A stretch of DNA of 64,000 bases. Source: Piliocolobus tephrosceles (Eukaryota; Chordata; Mammalia; Primates; Cercopithecidae). Shown here one piece after another: positions 33,366 to 45,030 of this stretch. The stretch's first letter is position 1; each line of letters opens with the position of its first letter. The notes below the pieces were generated by a model that was not told where the DNA came from, searched no databases, and saw only the letters and a list, made by a program, of their open reading frames with translations. The DNA lies in the NCBI RefSeq assembly GCF_002776525.5, contig NC_045438.1, positions 151,411,777-151,475,776 of the forward strand. The letters are read 5' to 3'. A program made the translations under genes and the position numbers.

Positions 33366-33662
33366 GGACCAAGCACGGTGGCTCGTGTCTGTAATCCCAC
33401 ACTTTGGGAGGCCGAGACTGGTGAATCACTTGAGGTCAAGAGTTCAAGACCAGCTTGGCCAACATGGCAAAAACTTGTCTCTACTAAAATACAAAAATTA
33501 GCTGGGTGTGGTGATGGGAGCCTGTAATCCAGCTACTCAAGAGGCTGAAGCAGGAGAATCGCCTGAACCCGGGAGGGGGAGGTTGCAGTGAGCCAAGATC
33601 GCAGCACTGCACTCCAGCTTGGGTGACAGAGTGAGATTTGATCTCAGGAAAAAAAAAAAAAA
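33366..33662 (+). mobile_element. AluS inside the Tigger element
   Basis: Full, diverged Alu. The flanking words AAAAATTAAAAATGG (33352-33366) and AAAGATAAAAAATGG (ending at 33674) are the imperfect duplication. Confidence 0.92.
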
Positions 33663-33958
33663 GATAAAAAATGGTACACTTGTATGGGACACTTACCATG
33701 AATGGAGCTTGTAGGACTGGAAGTTGCTTTGAGTGAGTCAGGGAGTGGTGAGTAAATGTGAAGGCCTAGGACATTGCTTTACCACCTTATACTCTATAAA
33801 CACTGCACACTTAAGCTGCACTACATTTATTTAAAACATTTTCTTCAATAACAAATTAACCTTAGCTTACTGTTAACTTTTTTTTAACTTTATAAACATC
33901 TAAATTAAAAACCTGTTGACTCTTTTGTAATAACACTTAGCTTAAAACACAAACACAT

Positions 33959-34255
33959 TGACCAAGCATAGTGGCTCACACCTGTAATACCAGGACTTTG
34001 GGAGTCCAAGGTGGGAAGATCACTTGAGCCCAGAAGTTCAAGACCAACCTGGGTAGCATAGGGAGACCCTGTCTCTACAAAAAATTTAAAAATTGGCCGA
34101 ATATGGTGGCGCACTCCTGTGGCCCCAACTACTTGGGAGACTGAGGTGGGAGGATCTCTTGAGCCCAGAAGGTCCAAGTGGCAATGAGCCATGATCATGC
34201 CACTGCACTCTAGCCTGGCCAATGGAGTGAGACCTTGTCTCAAAAATAAATAAAT
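33959..34255 (+). mobile_element. AluJ inside the Tigger element
   Basis: Highly diverged Alu (ATCACTTGAGCCCAGAAGTT, CTCTTGAGCCCAGAAGGTCC) with an (AAAT)n tail. The host resumes with ACACTGTATAGCTCTAC. Confidence 0.9.
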
Positions 34256-34880
34256 ACACTGTATAGCTCTACAAAAATATTTTCTTTCTTTATATCCTTA
34301 GTTTATAAGCTTTTTTCTATTTTAAAAATGTTGAATATATTTGTTATTTTTACAACTTTTTTGTTAAAGATGAAGACACATACACATTGCCTAGGCCTAC
34401 ACAGGGTCAAGATCATCAATATCACTGTGATATTGATATCACATCAATATGTGGAGACATGCTGTCCCACTGGAAGCTCTTCAGGGGCAAGAACACCTGG
34501 AGCTGTCATCTATGATAACATCTTCTTCCAGAATACCTATTTTACAGTTAACTTTTATTTTTTTAGTAAATAGAAGGAGTATACTCTAAAATAGTGATAA
34601 AAGGTATAATATCAACACGTAAGCCAGTAACGTAGTCATTCATTATCATTTTCAAGTATGTGCTGTACCTAATTGTATGTGCCTTACTTTTATATGACTG
34701 GTAGTCCAGTAGGTTTGAGTTCACCAGTATCACCACAAACACGTTGTGCTAAGACCTTATGATGGCTACAATGTCACCAGGTGATAGGACTTTTTCAGCT
34801 CCATTATAATCTTATGGGACCACTGTCATATATGTGGTCCATCATTGATTAGAAACATTGCTATGTGGTGCATGACTGTA

Positions 34881-35079
34881 TATGAATATATTGAAAAGTT
34901 GGTTAGTCAAAGGGGTGGACAATGGCAGGCAGTCAACAGAAGTCTCTTCTCAACCAAGTATTCCAAGTGTTGGCCTCTTCAATCCTAATCCTGCTAATTT
35001 CTTAACAAATGGCAATTACTGTTAGAGACAGAAGAAACCAAAGTGTTTTTCCTACTCTTACGTAATCAACACAGAGTAC
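34881..35079. other. No gene seen; unassigned
   Basis: Short unassigned stretch between the Tigger element and the next LTR-like repeat. Confidence 0.4.
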
Positions 35080-35890
35080 TTCAGAACTCTGGTCACAAGA
35101 ATGTGTGTGGGGATTTTTCCCTACACCAAGCAATTTTCCATGAACACCAGCTGATTGTCCCATAATCCAATTCTGACACTGTCTGCCTGGAGATAGGATC
35201 AGATCCCACAGGTTAAGGGCTCAGTCCCGGAAGACTGCTCCCATTTCAGATGCTAGTAACAAACCCCAGGTTGCAATCTGTGCTTCTGAACAGCCAGCTG
35301 TAATTTGGGGTTCCCAGAGTTTGATTAGTTTCCTAGAACTCGGGGAAACATTTTATTTGCATTTGTGCATTTATTACAAAGGATATTACAAAGGCTATGG
35401 ATGAGCAGCCAGATGGAACAAATGTGTAGGGTAGGGCATATGGGAAGGGGCACAGAGCTTCCACACATTTTCCGGTGCACCACCCTCCGTGAACTTCCAT
35501 ATCTTCAGCAACGCAGAAGCTCTCCAGACTCTGTCCTTTTGGTTGTTATGGAGGCTTCATTACTGATTACATGTAATGTATGAATGATTACATCATTGGC
35601 CATTGGTGATCAAGTCAAGCTTCAACCTCCCTCCCCTCCCTGTATGTTGGGGGATGGGGTTGAAAGTCCCAACCTTCTTATCCTGCCTTGGTCTTTCTGG
35701 TGACCAGCCCCCATCTGGAAGCTACCTAAGAGCCCTCAGCTATCAGTCATCTCAGTAGCCTACAAAAGACACTCTGAGAACTCCAGAGATTTCAAGAGTT
35801 TTAGGGGCTGTGTGCCAGAAGCAGAGGAGCCAGGTGCAGAGACCAAATATGTATTTCTTACTATATAACAATATCACCCAACTATAAGGG
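35080..35890 (-). mobile_element. Probable retroviral LTR, antisense, family not named
   Basis: A dispersed-repeat type I recognise but cannot name: GGATATTACAAAGGCTATGG, TCCGTGAACTTCCATATCTT, TTTGGTTGTTATGGAGGCTT, TCATTGGCCATTGGTGATCA, GTGACCAGCCCCCATCTGGA and ACCAAATATGTATTTCTTAC in order. Read in reverse it has an LTR-like layout, with TATAAAA-like and AATAAA-like words missing or mutated. Confidence 0.5.
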
Positions 35891-36177
35891 AATTGGCCAA
35901 GTATATCCCACATGACAACATTTCCATTCTAATCACTTTATTTAGGAGGTTTGAAAATGTGGATAATCCAAATTAAAGCCAGGGGAGTACAGAGAGTTGC
36001 AATTACTCCAGATTTATCCCCACCTGGGGGCCTAAGTTAACTGTGGTGTGGATATGACTGAAATCTACCTAGCTTCATTCAGCCATCTCTAAAGCAGATG
36101 AAGACCTCGTGATGCCAGGTGTGTGTTATCATAACATCAGATCGGAGACAGAATCTTATCCTGGTGAAAGGAGAAGC
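35891..36177. other. No gene seen; unassigned
   Basis: Unassigned DNA with no open frame of note. Confidence 0.4.
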
Positions 36178-36385
36178 CCTCGAGCCAGGCTTGCCTGAGT
36201 TTGAAACCTGACATAGCTGTCACTTTAAATTTGGTCCATAATGTGTCTCGCTTCAGTTTTCTCTTGTAAGTTGCAGATAATAATGGGGTCATTGTAAAGG
36301 GCAAACATATGTACAGCCTCTATCCTTAACAGAGTCTGGTATGGAGTATGTACATAGTAAGTGGAGGTGCTCATGTTATCACGAA
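36178..36385 (+). repeat. MIR
   Basis: TTGCCTGAGTTTGAAACCTG, CGCTTCAGTTTTCTCTTGTA, AGATAATAATGGGGTCATTG and TACATAGTAAGTGGAGGTGC follow MIR order over about 200 bp. Confidence 0.85.
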
Positions 36386-38185
36386 AGTGCGTGCAACGTA
36401 AGTCACTATGTCCTGGTCTTGATTAATTGGGTAAAAAAAAAAAGAAGTCTTCCTTATTTCTAAGCTGCTTCATGCTCCCCTCTGGAGAATCTGCCCAGGG
36501 GACAGAATTACTGAGACTGCCTCCATCAACACTTTTCCATTTTCAGACTAATATCAGACCCTTTCATTCAGTCTTGCATTATTTGTGAGCATGGAAACAT
36601 TCATAGCCACTTAAATAAAAATAGTAGCATCTATATTTAAAAATTCATACATCATGGGTTAAAATATTAGAAGTGACAGCTGGAGTTAGAATGAGGTTTT
36701 GGTGATATCTTAATGGTGCAATAAGAAAGCTCCAAAATGCTTGCTTCATCCCTACCCTCAAGTCATCAGAGTAGTCACTGGAAGGATTTTTATTAATAAT
36801 ATATGGGTCACCATATCAGACAAATAGCAATGGTCAGCTGTCCATAATTCTTTCCTGGACAGAGCAAATATAAAGCAACCAACCAATGAAAACTATAATC
36901 TGGGAGTATTTTATCATGGCAGTATAATTTTAAGTGGCAAATTTCTATATGCCAGTTTAATACACTTTTAAAATTTGCCCATTGTTGCATCAAGGCCATT
37001 TTTGTGTTAGTCTGCATCTAAATCACCTTTGCCAGGCATGGACCTCTTACAAGGAAAAGATATTTCTATCTCCTCATAATATCCAGGCAAAACACTAGTA
37101 AATGTCCTAATAATAGGGACCTGGATGGTTGTAGTGTGATTTGATTTTTCTTCCATTTAAGTGTGATAGAATCACAAAATGGGAGAGCAAAATGTCCGAG
37201 AGATTATAGCCGCACAAACACTGTGTGGTTTGAAACCTTGGAGAAAACACTGTCCAGAGATGAATGCCAGATTATATTCTGTATCACGTGCCGAGAACAA
37301 GGTTGCAATCTAGGCCAATGGAGTGCTTTTCTTTTCATTCTAAAGCTGCTTAATGTGTGTAAAATATTGTCACAATTTTAATGCAGTTAAATATTCTTAC
37401 ACTTGCTGCAAATATAAGTATTATAAAGAGGTATGTCTCTGCTAGTTTCTCATGAAATAATTGCAAATCAAAGTGACACAAATGGCTCAGAAAGAAATGT
37501 GAAATGAAAGGGTTCATGTATGAGAAAATAATGGTATATATTGAGTCTGATGTGAACCTACTTTAAAACCTATACTCTTGTGTTATGTATTCTTCTCAAA
37601 GAAAAGGTTTTCAAGGTCCATCTCTAAAGCCTGTTTAAGCATTATGTATCTGAATTAGAGGCTTACTTGTACTGAAACGTGACTGTTATGTTTCTTTTGT
37701 TGCTGAAGGAAGCCTCCGTGGCATATTAATTTTTTCAGTCACTGATACTTACTTTGAGCAGGAGCTATGGAAGAGCTGTGATAATGATTCAGAAGATAAG
37801 CAAGTGAGAGAACAAAATAGAGCAATGTAGAAAAGTTGCTCACGTTACATGGAAGCCAGGTGTCCAAAAAATGGAATTAATAGAAGAGGCAATTTTGTAC
37901 CAGATTGAGGAAACTTTGGACTTGGAGCCAAATCCAATCTTCCACTTCAATTTAATCCTATGCATGAAACAAACAGCAAGAGATTATATTTTCATTTATG
38001 CCTATAGTTACCCAAGCACAATGAAAACATAAAACTGACCATTGGCAACTTCTTTAAAAGCCACAGAGTGTGGAATGGAGGCTGAGCCCAGACCATTCTC
38101 TCTGCAGCTTTTCATTTACATAATGCAATGTTGTCAATGTTCTCACATGATTTGCTAAGCTGCTGATTGATGAGGTAGCAGGGCA
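36386..38185. other. No gene seen; long unassigned stretch
   Basis: 1.8 kb of AT-rich DNA with no nameable repeat. The 37163-37381 frame (72 codons) has three cysteines but no recognisable family, and there is no splice-site pattern that would make it an exon. It is a candidate for old conserved noncoding DNA only by default. Confidence 0.45.
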
Positions 38186-38412
38186 AGGTAGTTTGATGTG
38201 GTGCAAAGCGCACTGGTTTTGGAGGCACAGATCTGGATTCAAAGTCCCAGGGGTCATTTATTAGCTATTTACTGTCTCTGAGCTTCAGTTAAGCCTCCTG
38301 TTTTGCAAATAGTACTAGAGATATTAACTTTCTTCTAAGGTTCTGGGGATGATTAAATGGGATGATTTATGGAAAGCATTTTTTACACAATAAACAGCGG
38401 TTGGTGTTATGC
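38186..38412 (+). repeat. MIR, near full length
   Basis: GGTAGTTTGATGTGGTGCAA, GATCTGGATTCAAAGTCCCA, TGTCTCTGAGCTTCAGTTAA and GATGATTAAATGGGATGATT are in MIR order. Confidence 0.87.
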
Positions 38413-39380
38413 TAACCCAATGCTATTGATATCATAAGTTCTGTTTTCGAAAACATCCCTTTCAAGATGTCCATGCAATTTCTGGGGTTGGTGCAGGTCC
38501 CTCAGGCCTTACCCTTCCACCACTGTCCTTCTGTTGTCACAGGATACTGCTGCTGATCCTTACAACGACTGGGGACGTTTATCCTTCTGCATCCAGCTCT
38601 CCTCTGCTGCTGTCAATACCACTGCTATTGACACCCATGTGGCCTCCAGAGAGAGGGCATTGCTCTCCCTGTCTACCCTGTCACCAACTTGGAATACATT
38701 CTTTCTCTCAATTCCTCACTACAGGGCAGACACCAGCCCATTTCTTGGTGAGAGTTTACCGGGAGTTCTGAAGTGATGGACAGGAAACAGAGAGAGAAAT
38801 TTAAGGACACAGCCTACTTCCTGTGCCATCCTCCGGGTGCCTTGCAGGGCCCCCAAAAGAAGAGCTCCAAAGTGCTCCAGATATCAGAGCTTGGGCCTGA
38901 ACAGCTCCAAATCTCAGACAGAGGAGGAGATATTCCCTCATAACCAATTTGAGGCATGCCTCTGAGTCCTCTTTTCCTGTCTCATGATTATCTCTTCCCA
39001 GGGTGATTCTTGTAGGAATAAACTCAACCCCCACCAAGAAAAAGGTGCTCTGGTCATAGTAAAATAACAGCCCCAACAATAAATGGGTGAAGATGAGCCT
39101 CAGTCTAGGCATGTCATGGTGGAGATACAGGACTTGTTGTGATCTGCCACCCCCTCCTCACCCCCTCACCCTCACCCACCTGCCTTCCAGGTTTTCTGGG
39201 AAGTCATTTGTTGAGATTGGTTGAGCCCCTGGAGTTGCCAAGCAAATGAGGCTGGCCAGTTGGAACCCGTACGTGGGTTCTGAGATTGGACTCCAAGACC
39301 CATCACATTGGTAGCAATGAGGTGGTGGCTATTCTACTTTCCTTTCACAACTGGCTCTGGAATTGGGCCAAAATGAAGCT
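38413..39380. other. No gene seen; unassigned, moderate GC
   Basis: Frames at 38534-38776 (80 codons) and 38801-39112 (103 codons, minus) overlap no domain I know. A C-rich CCCCCTCCTCACCCCCTCAC tract is at 39150-39170. Confidence 0.45.
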
Positions 39381-39498
39381 ACAGGAGGAAAGCAGGACAT
39401 CGGTGGGTGGCTGAAGGAGCAAGAGAGGGGAGAGAGAGAAAAAACAAGTAGGGCCAGGGAAGTGTGTTTGTCTCCTTTGACTGATTCTCTCTCCCTTT

Positions 39499-39501
<3 letters not shown>

Positions 39502-39547
<46 letters not shown>
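39502..39547 (+). repeat. (GT)23 microsatellite
   Basis: 46 bases of pure GT/TG repeat. It is long and uninterrupted, so length polymorphism is likely. The antisense frames full of Thr-His are artefacts of it. Confidence 0.98.
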
Positions 39548-39550
<3 letters not shown>

Positions 39551-39720
39551 TTATAAATATAAATGAATGGATATGCACACATACTAAATATTGTATTCAA
39601 TGGAATATATATTTGAATACAGTATATGTATTGAATAGACACAATTGAATATATGTATCCATTCGAATAGGTATACATATATACCTATATACGTATATGT
39701 GTGTATGTGCATATATATTC
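39548..39720. repeat. AT-rich low complexity with inverted repeats
   Basis: Includes TGTATTCAA at 39592-39600 and its exact reverse complement at 39613-39621, followed by ATATATACCTATATACGTAT-type sequence. Confidence 0.8.
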
Positions 39721-40424
39721 AACTGCTGTCTTTAAATCTTTGAGTCTTACTCCATCCCTCAGAATTTTTTTTTCAACAGTATTTCCTTTCTTCCTTCTAC
39801 TTGTCTCCCAATCTCCCTTTTAAACACAGCCACTATATGAAACAATAGTTTTTAAATTGTTTTCTTCTAATGTGTTTTCCTGTTAACAGTTTTTCATATG
39901 CAAAGTGGCTGAGACTTATATTTGATATATATCTGTTTTTTACTTATGTTGCCTCTGGACATCTTTTTCCCATGGTCAGTAAACCTCTACAGAAAAATGT
40001 CTCCACCCTTGTTCCAAGTACACACTGGAATGTCCCTCTTTGCAATGCTGCCTGCCCATGAAATGCTGGGCAGCAACCTCTGCCACCCAGCCATGCTGGC
40101 AGGGAAAACAGTCAAGAGGGCTCTGTGCTGGAGCAAAGCAGCAGGTTAGTAAGATGAAGGGCAGAAGCGGTAACACAGGCAAGATCTTGCTGGCATCTAT
40201 GGGATCAGTTCCTACAGCTCTAATATAACTCGAGTTAATAAAGTACATGTTGCAAAGTCAAGCACCACTAGAGCTGACTATTAAGATTGGCAATGGAGAA
40301 CCAAAAGCAAAGTGCTTGGAACAAATGGATGGCTTTTCTCCAAGACAGGCTGGGAAAACATACCCTGTTTTCATGCACACAGTTCTAATCTGTGCCTAAA
40401 AGTAGGTGGAAGTAACTAAGGAGA
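39721..40424. other. No gene seen; unassigned
   Basis: Four overlapping frames of 62-90 codons on both strands at 39870-40248 look like chance. No repeat named. Confidence 0.45.
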
Positions 40425-40560
40425 AGAGAATGCTGAGAATTTTGTCTTTAGAGTTAGAAAGATTCCAGTTCAAATCCCAGCTATGCATCTGCTACTTGAG
40501 CTGTCCTTGGCAATGTTACAGAGGAGATTTCAGACTCTGGATCAGTTTGGTGAGAGATAT
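40425..40560 (+). repeat. MIR 5' half, diverged
   Basis: TTTAGAGTTAGAAAGATTCC, AGTTCAAATCCCAGCTATGC, TGCTACTTGAGCTGTCCTTG and GCAATGTTAC fit the first half of MIR. The rest is lost. Confidence 0.7.
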
Positions 40561-41116
40561 AATAAGGCAGATAAAACTTTCAGCACTTCTTATAATCAAT
40601 TCCAATTTCCAGCTATATCTAAATAGGCCAGTCCTATGTTAGATAATGAGGCAATACATTTTACCCATGAAGATTCTACTTAGTTCCAGATTTCTAAGTG
40701 TGCTCCAGGACTAGGGCTGAGTTACAGGGAATTTCTGGCTCCGAAATTCAAGAATCAAAGCCAGCACATCTTTACAGTCTTGCTTCCTACCTAGTGCCGT
40801 GTGGGAGGCACTAGCTCCTAACAGCCTATGGTGGACATAGCTAGCTCCTGACCACTGTCCTCTCGCCATCAGACAGTGCATTCAAAGTCTTAGAAATCTG
40901 AAACTGCAAATATTCCTTCATCTGCCCTGGGTGGTGGAAGAGAATTCTGAATTTTGATATTTAAATTATAGTTAATGTTAATTGAATATTAATATATATG
41001 GCAATGTGAATTTATGTTATTAATCATCTCCAAATCATATAATTTATTTTATTAATATTAATAAAATGTATTATGTTGATTTATTATGTATTAATGCTCA
41101 ATATAATTCATATAAC
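40561..41116. other. No gene seen; unassigned, increasingly AT-rich
   Basis: AT-rich from about 40950. It includes a TTTATTTTATTAATATTAAT-type stretch just before the inverted repeat. Confidence 0.5.
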
Positions 41117-41248
41117 TTCAAAATGGTTATCTTGAATTATATTTATTTTATTAATCCTCTCAAAGGAGTTATTTTTATTAATCCTCTCAAAATTTTATTC
41201 TTTTATTACCCCTCTCAAAATCATATAATTCAAGATAACTATTTTGAA
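41117..41248. repeat. AT-rich inverted repeat enclosing tandem repeats
   Basis: The left arm, 41117-41142, and right arm, 41223-41248, are reverse complements over 26 bases with one mismatch (key word GTTATCTTGAATTATAT). Between them is a unit of about 25 bases, TATTAATCCTCTCAAA, repeated three times (ends near 41164, 41191 and 41220, the last one diverged). Not part of any family I know. Confidence 0.9.
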
Positions 41249-41339
41249 ATAAAGTAATATTTGAAATTATATTTTGAAAAGTCACACTGCATACCTCAGA
41301 ATGTCAAACTAGAATGAACAGCACTAAGATATATTCTAG

Positions 41340-42810
41340 TAAAATTGCTGTACCTTATAAAAGAGGAAAAAATGCTTTGGAGGGAATCTAACCAAAAGGA
41401 TATGCAATTTAGACAGGGGAATAAATTATACTATCATCAGACTTTCAAACAATAACAGATAAAAACATAATGTATACTATATATTCAAAGAAAAAAATGT
41501 GAGGCAAGGATCTTATATCCAGCAAAACTGACTTCCAAGCATAACTTGAACAGATTACTAAAGATGCAAAAACTCAGGGAATATTGTTCGCGTGAGGCCC
41601 TTCTGAGTAATCTACTCTGAATGATATTCAGACAACCAAAATAACTAGAGATATAATGACAGGAGATGAGCTGGTGAACATTAAGTGTATTGTTACTTTT
41701 GGAACTAAGACTTAATGAGGCTCAAAAGAAAGAGAGTACACTACGTAATGGATATATGTTCTGACAACGTAGACACTGGACAACAATTAAAAATGGGAAG
41801 AACATGTGAAAATTTTAAAAACCGCTTTTAGTATATATATTGGTAGTGGTAGTATTACCTTGCTTATACTGTGTCGTTTGAACAAATAGTGATGGTATAT
41901 TCTAATTGTATCATCCCCAGTATCCTTTAGAGCAGGATTCTTGGTGTAGAAGAAAGAAAATACAGTTGTAATATAGAAAAGTGTAAGTAAAACATTTGTA
42001 ACCCTGTATTTAAATATAAAGTCAATACGAACTTATTATTTTATCTCACATATAATTTTTCTAGCTCTATCCACTAAAAATGCCTTAAAAACAATGACTA
42101 ATCCAGTAGCAACAAGCATCCTAATACCTAGGCGGTGGTACTGAAACACTACTAGATTTTCCACTGAAGGATATCAAGGCTTCTTGGAGAAATGGTTGAT
42201 TCTAGTTCTGGAGTAGGAATGCACAAAATGAGCCTGGAACATCTTGTCATGTCAGAGAGCAAGCAAGTTATCAAAGATGACTGGGTCACATCAAAAGGAT
42301 TCAGGAGCTAGCTTGAAGATGCTCCCTGGTCAAATATGGAACAATATGAACTTTAATAAAGATAATAATTGGAAGCGGGGAAAGAAACAAGCATTTATCC
42401 TGACTTGCCCATAAGAACTATTCCACTGAGTAACCAAATAGTAGGTGGAGAAACGTTTCTCTTTTAAAATGTACTCCAATGAATAAGTAAAGAAGAAGTT
42501 ATAGAAGTTAACATTGTCATTTTGCACCTGCCAATGAATTAATGGATTATAGAGGTCTAGCATAATGGCTGCAGATTATAGAAAAATAGACAACAAAACA
42601 TCATTTGCTTCCCAGTGGAAGAAACACAGTCACCTATACTCTTGCAAAAGAGATCAAACCTGAGTCTTAATCCATGAAATTTAGAGTATGAGAAATATAC
42701 TACAACTGAAATGGCCCAGCCTCTTTAACAAATATATTGTAAGGGGGAAGAAGGATGGAGGGAAACATGTAGACTAAAAGAGATCTAATGCACATGTCAA
42801 ATTTGGTTTA
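41340..42810 (+). mobile_element. HAL1/L1M-like remnant
   Basis: GGATCTTATATCCAGCAAAA, CAAAAACTCAGGGAATATTG and GAGTAATCTACTCTGAATGA resemble the end of ORF1 of old L1/HAL1 elements. An L1M-type 3' UTR-like block appears at about 42640-42810 (CCTCTTTAACAAATATATTG, AGACTAAAAGAGATCTAATG). The segment between, 42060-42470, includes an unassigned repeat, part of which is present inverted at 50890-51018. The block may be more than one element. Confidence 0.5.
42331..42460 (-). repeat. Unassigned repeat, copy A of an inverted pair
   Basis: Read in reverse: TATTTGGTTACTCAGTGGAA, GGCAAGTCAGGATAAATGCT and AATTATTATCTTTATTAAAG. The same order, with few changes, is at 50890-51018 on the plus strand. 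Confidence 0.75.
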
Positions 42811-43639
42811 AATGAGAAAGACCAGACTTCTGTTTTCAGTTGGTGAAGGAAGCACACACTCTCTGTCCCACTCATCACAACTAAAAACACGGGGACAGAG
42901 TAAACAAAGCAACTGTCTGAGGACTCTGAAAATAAACAATAGCAGGTAGATTGGGAAGAGAATTAAAAATCTGAAAACTGGTGAATGGCATGCAACTTTC
43001 CTATTTTTTCTCTTTCCATATTTCCCTGATTAGTCTCTGGGTAGCCTGAGTCCTGGAACTGCATAACAAGCAAGGGTAGAAAAATCTCCAGAAAAATCCC
43101 TGTTTTTCTAAGCAGAGGATAAGGAAGGGGTGGGGCACTTCAGGACAAAGAGAGTAGGGGAAATCCCCTGTTTTCTTCCTCTCCTGCCCCTCCCATGGGG
43201 CAAGACCCAGTCCTGAAGATGCATTACTGCGGCCATGTTGGTGGCAGCAGTGGTGAACAGGCAACTAAATCCCTCAGAGAGAGAAAAATCCTCTCTGAGG
43301 AAAGAAACGAGGAAAAGGATCCCTGTTATCTGAAAGGGTGGTGACAGCCTTTTGCTGCTTTTCTCTTGCCGCTTCAACCTGGAAGTGAACCATGCCATGG
43401 AAAGTGTGTAACAATGGTGAGGATAAAATCCTGTATATCTAGCTAAGAGACCAGGAAAAGGGGATTCTGAGAGCTGGAGAGCATAGAGATATCACAGAGG
43501 AGGGAGCTTGAGAAAAGAATTCCATAAATCTGTGCATGAAGTCTCAAGTCCACTCCCAGATATACCTGATTGGAAACAGAAAACAGAAGAGGGAGCACTT
43601 CCCAACTCGTCTTAGGAGACCAGCATTGCCCTGATACTA
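42811..43639. other. No gene seen; unassigned, possibly L1M 5' region
   Basis: Moderate-GC stretch directly upstream of recognisable L1M ORF2. Antisense frames at 43001-43264 and 43108-43398 have no domain. It could be the decayed 5' part of the following L1M. Confidence 0.4.
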
Positions 43640-43956
43640 TAATGAGACAAAGTCAGCACAACAAAAGAAAACTACAGAACAATATCTTACAGAACATGTA
43701 AAGATGCCAACATTCTCAACAGAATATTAGCATATCAAATTCATCAATATGAAAAAAGAATAATATGCCACATCCACATGGATTTTATCTCAGAATGCAA
43801 GTCTGGTCCAACATTTGAAAATCAATGAGGTCCACCATATTAAAAGACTAAAGAACAAAAAACACAGTATCATCTCCGTAGAAGCAGAACAAGCATTTGG
43901 GAAAATCCAAAACACCTTCGTGATGTGAACACTCAGCAAACTAGAAATAGCAGGGA

Positions 43957-44263
43957 TTTTTTTTTTTTTTTTTTTTTTTTAAGATGGAGTTTTGCTCTTG
44001 TTGCCCAGGCTGGCTACAATGGTGCAATCTCAGCTCACTGCAACCTCCGATCCCCTGGGTTCAAGTGATTCTCCTGCCTCAGCCTCCCAAGTAGCTGGGA
44101 CTACAGATGTGCGTCACCATGCCTGGCTAATTTTTGTATTTTTAGTAGAGATGGGGTTTCGCCAGGTTGGCCAGGCTGGTCTTGAACTCCTGACCTCAGG
44201 TGATCCACCTGCCTAAGCCTCCCAAAGTGCTAGGATTACAGGCATGAGCCACAGTGCCTGGCC
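43957..44263 (-). mobile_element. AluS inside L1M
   Basis: Full antisense Alu with a 20+ T tail. Host sequence flanks as CAGGGATTT and GGGAAATTC, an imperfect short duplication. Confidence 0.92.
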
Positions 44264-44744
44264 GGGAAATTCTTTAATCTGATAAAGGACCTCAACTAGC
44301 AACCTACAGCTAATATCAGACTTACTAGTAAAAGACTGAATGTTGCCCCCTGGGTTCAGGAGCAGGACAAAGGTGTCCACTTTCACTGCTTCTATTTCAC
44401 ATCATGCTGGAAATTGTAGCTCATGCAATTAGGCAAGAAAAATAAGGTGCAAACATATTAGAGAGGAAGAAATAATACAGTCTCTATTCAGAGACAACAG
44501 GATTATCTATATAGAAAATGCTGTTATTTAAAAGTTCTTAGAACCAATTGGTGAAATTAGTAAGGTTGCAGAATGCCAGGTGATCATACAAAAATCAATC
44601 TTAGTTCTACATATTAGCAATGAACAATTGGAAACTGTAATTTTTTTTTTTTTAAAGTACAACCTACAATAGCTTCAAAAGCTAAATAGGTATAAATATA
44701 ACAAAAGACATATAGGATCTAGATGCTAAAAAGTACAAAATGTT

Positions 44745-45030
44745 GGCCGGGCATGGTGGCTCACGTCTGTAATCCCAGCACTTTGGGAGGCTGAGGTGGG
44801 TGGATCATGAGATTAGGAGTTCAAGGCCAGCCTGGCCAAAATGGTGAAATTCTGTCTCTACTAAAAATACAAAAATTAGCCAGGCATGGTGGTGGGCACC
44901 TATAATCCCAGCTACTCTGGAGGCTGAGGCAGGTTATTGCTTGGACCCGGGAGGCGGAGGGTGCAGTAAGCTGAGATGGCGCCACTGCACTCCAGCCTGG
45001 GTGACAGATCGAGACTCCATCTCAAAAAAA
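44745..45030 (+). mobile_element. AluS inside L1M
   Basis: Full Alu. A perfect 17-bp duplication, AAAAAGTACAAAATGTT, is at 44728-44744 and 45031-45047. Confidence 0.94.

Larger units (their letters stand above)
33085..34878 (-). mobile_element. Tigger-type (TcMar-Tigger) DNA transposon
   Basis: A cut-and-paste element whose ends are CAGTGATGCTTAACGACAGG at the left and, reversed, CAGTCATGCACCACATAGCA at the right. It is flanked by TA target duplications at 33083-33084 and 34879-34880. The body (GGCCTAGGACATTGCTTTAC, AACCTTAGCTTACTGTTAAC, CCTAGGCCTACACAGGGTCA, TTATGGGACCACTGTCATAT) matches a Tigger3-like family as I remember it. Without its two Alus it is about 1.2 kb. It is far shorter than an autonomous Tigger and has no intact transposase. 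Strand is chosen from the family orientation and is less certain. Confidence 0.8.

Noticed and set aside
35080..35890. Naming a specific LTR family
   Set aside because: The sequence is familiar as a dispersed repeat, but I could not place the name with confidence, so it is left unnamed.
39345..39678. His/Thr-rich and Val/Cys-rich frames
   Set aside because: They are translations of the (GT)23 microsatellite.
41147..41220. CRISPR-like array
   Set aside because: It has only three AT-rich diverged units with no spacer-repeat regularity, in a vertebrate genome.
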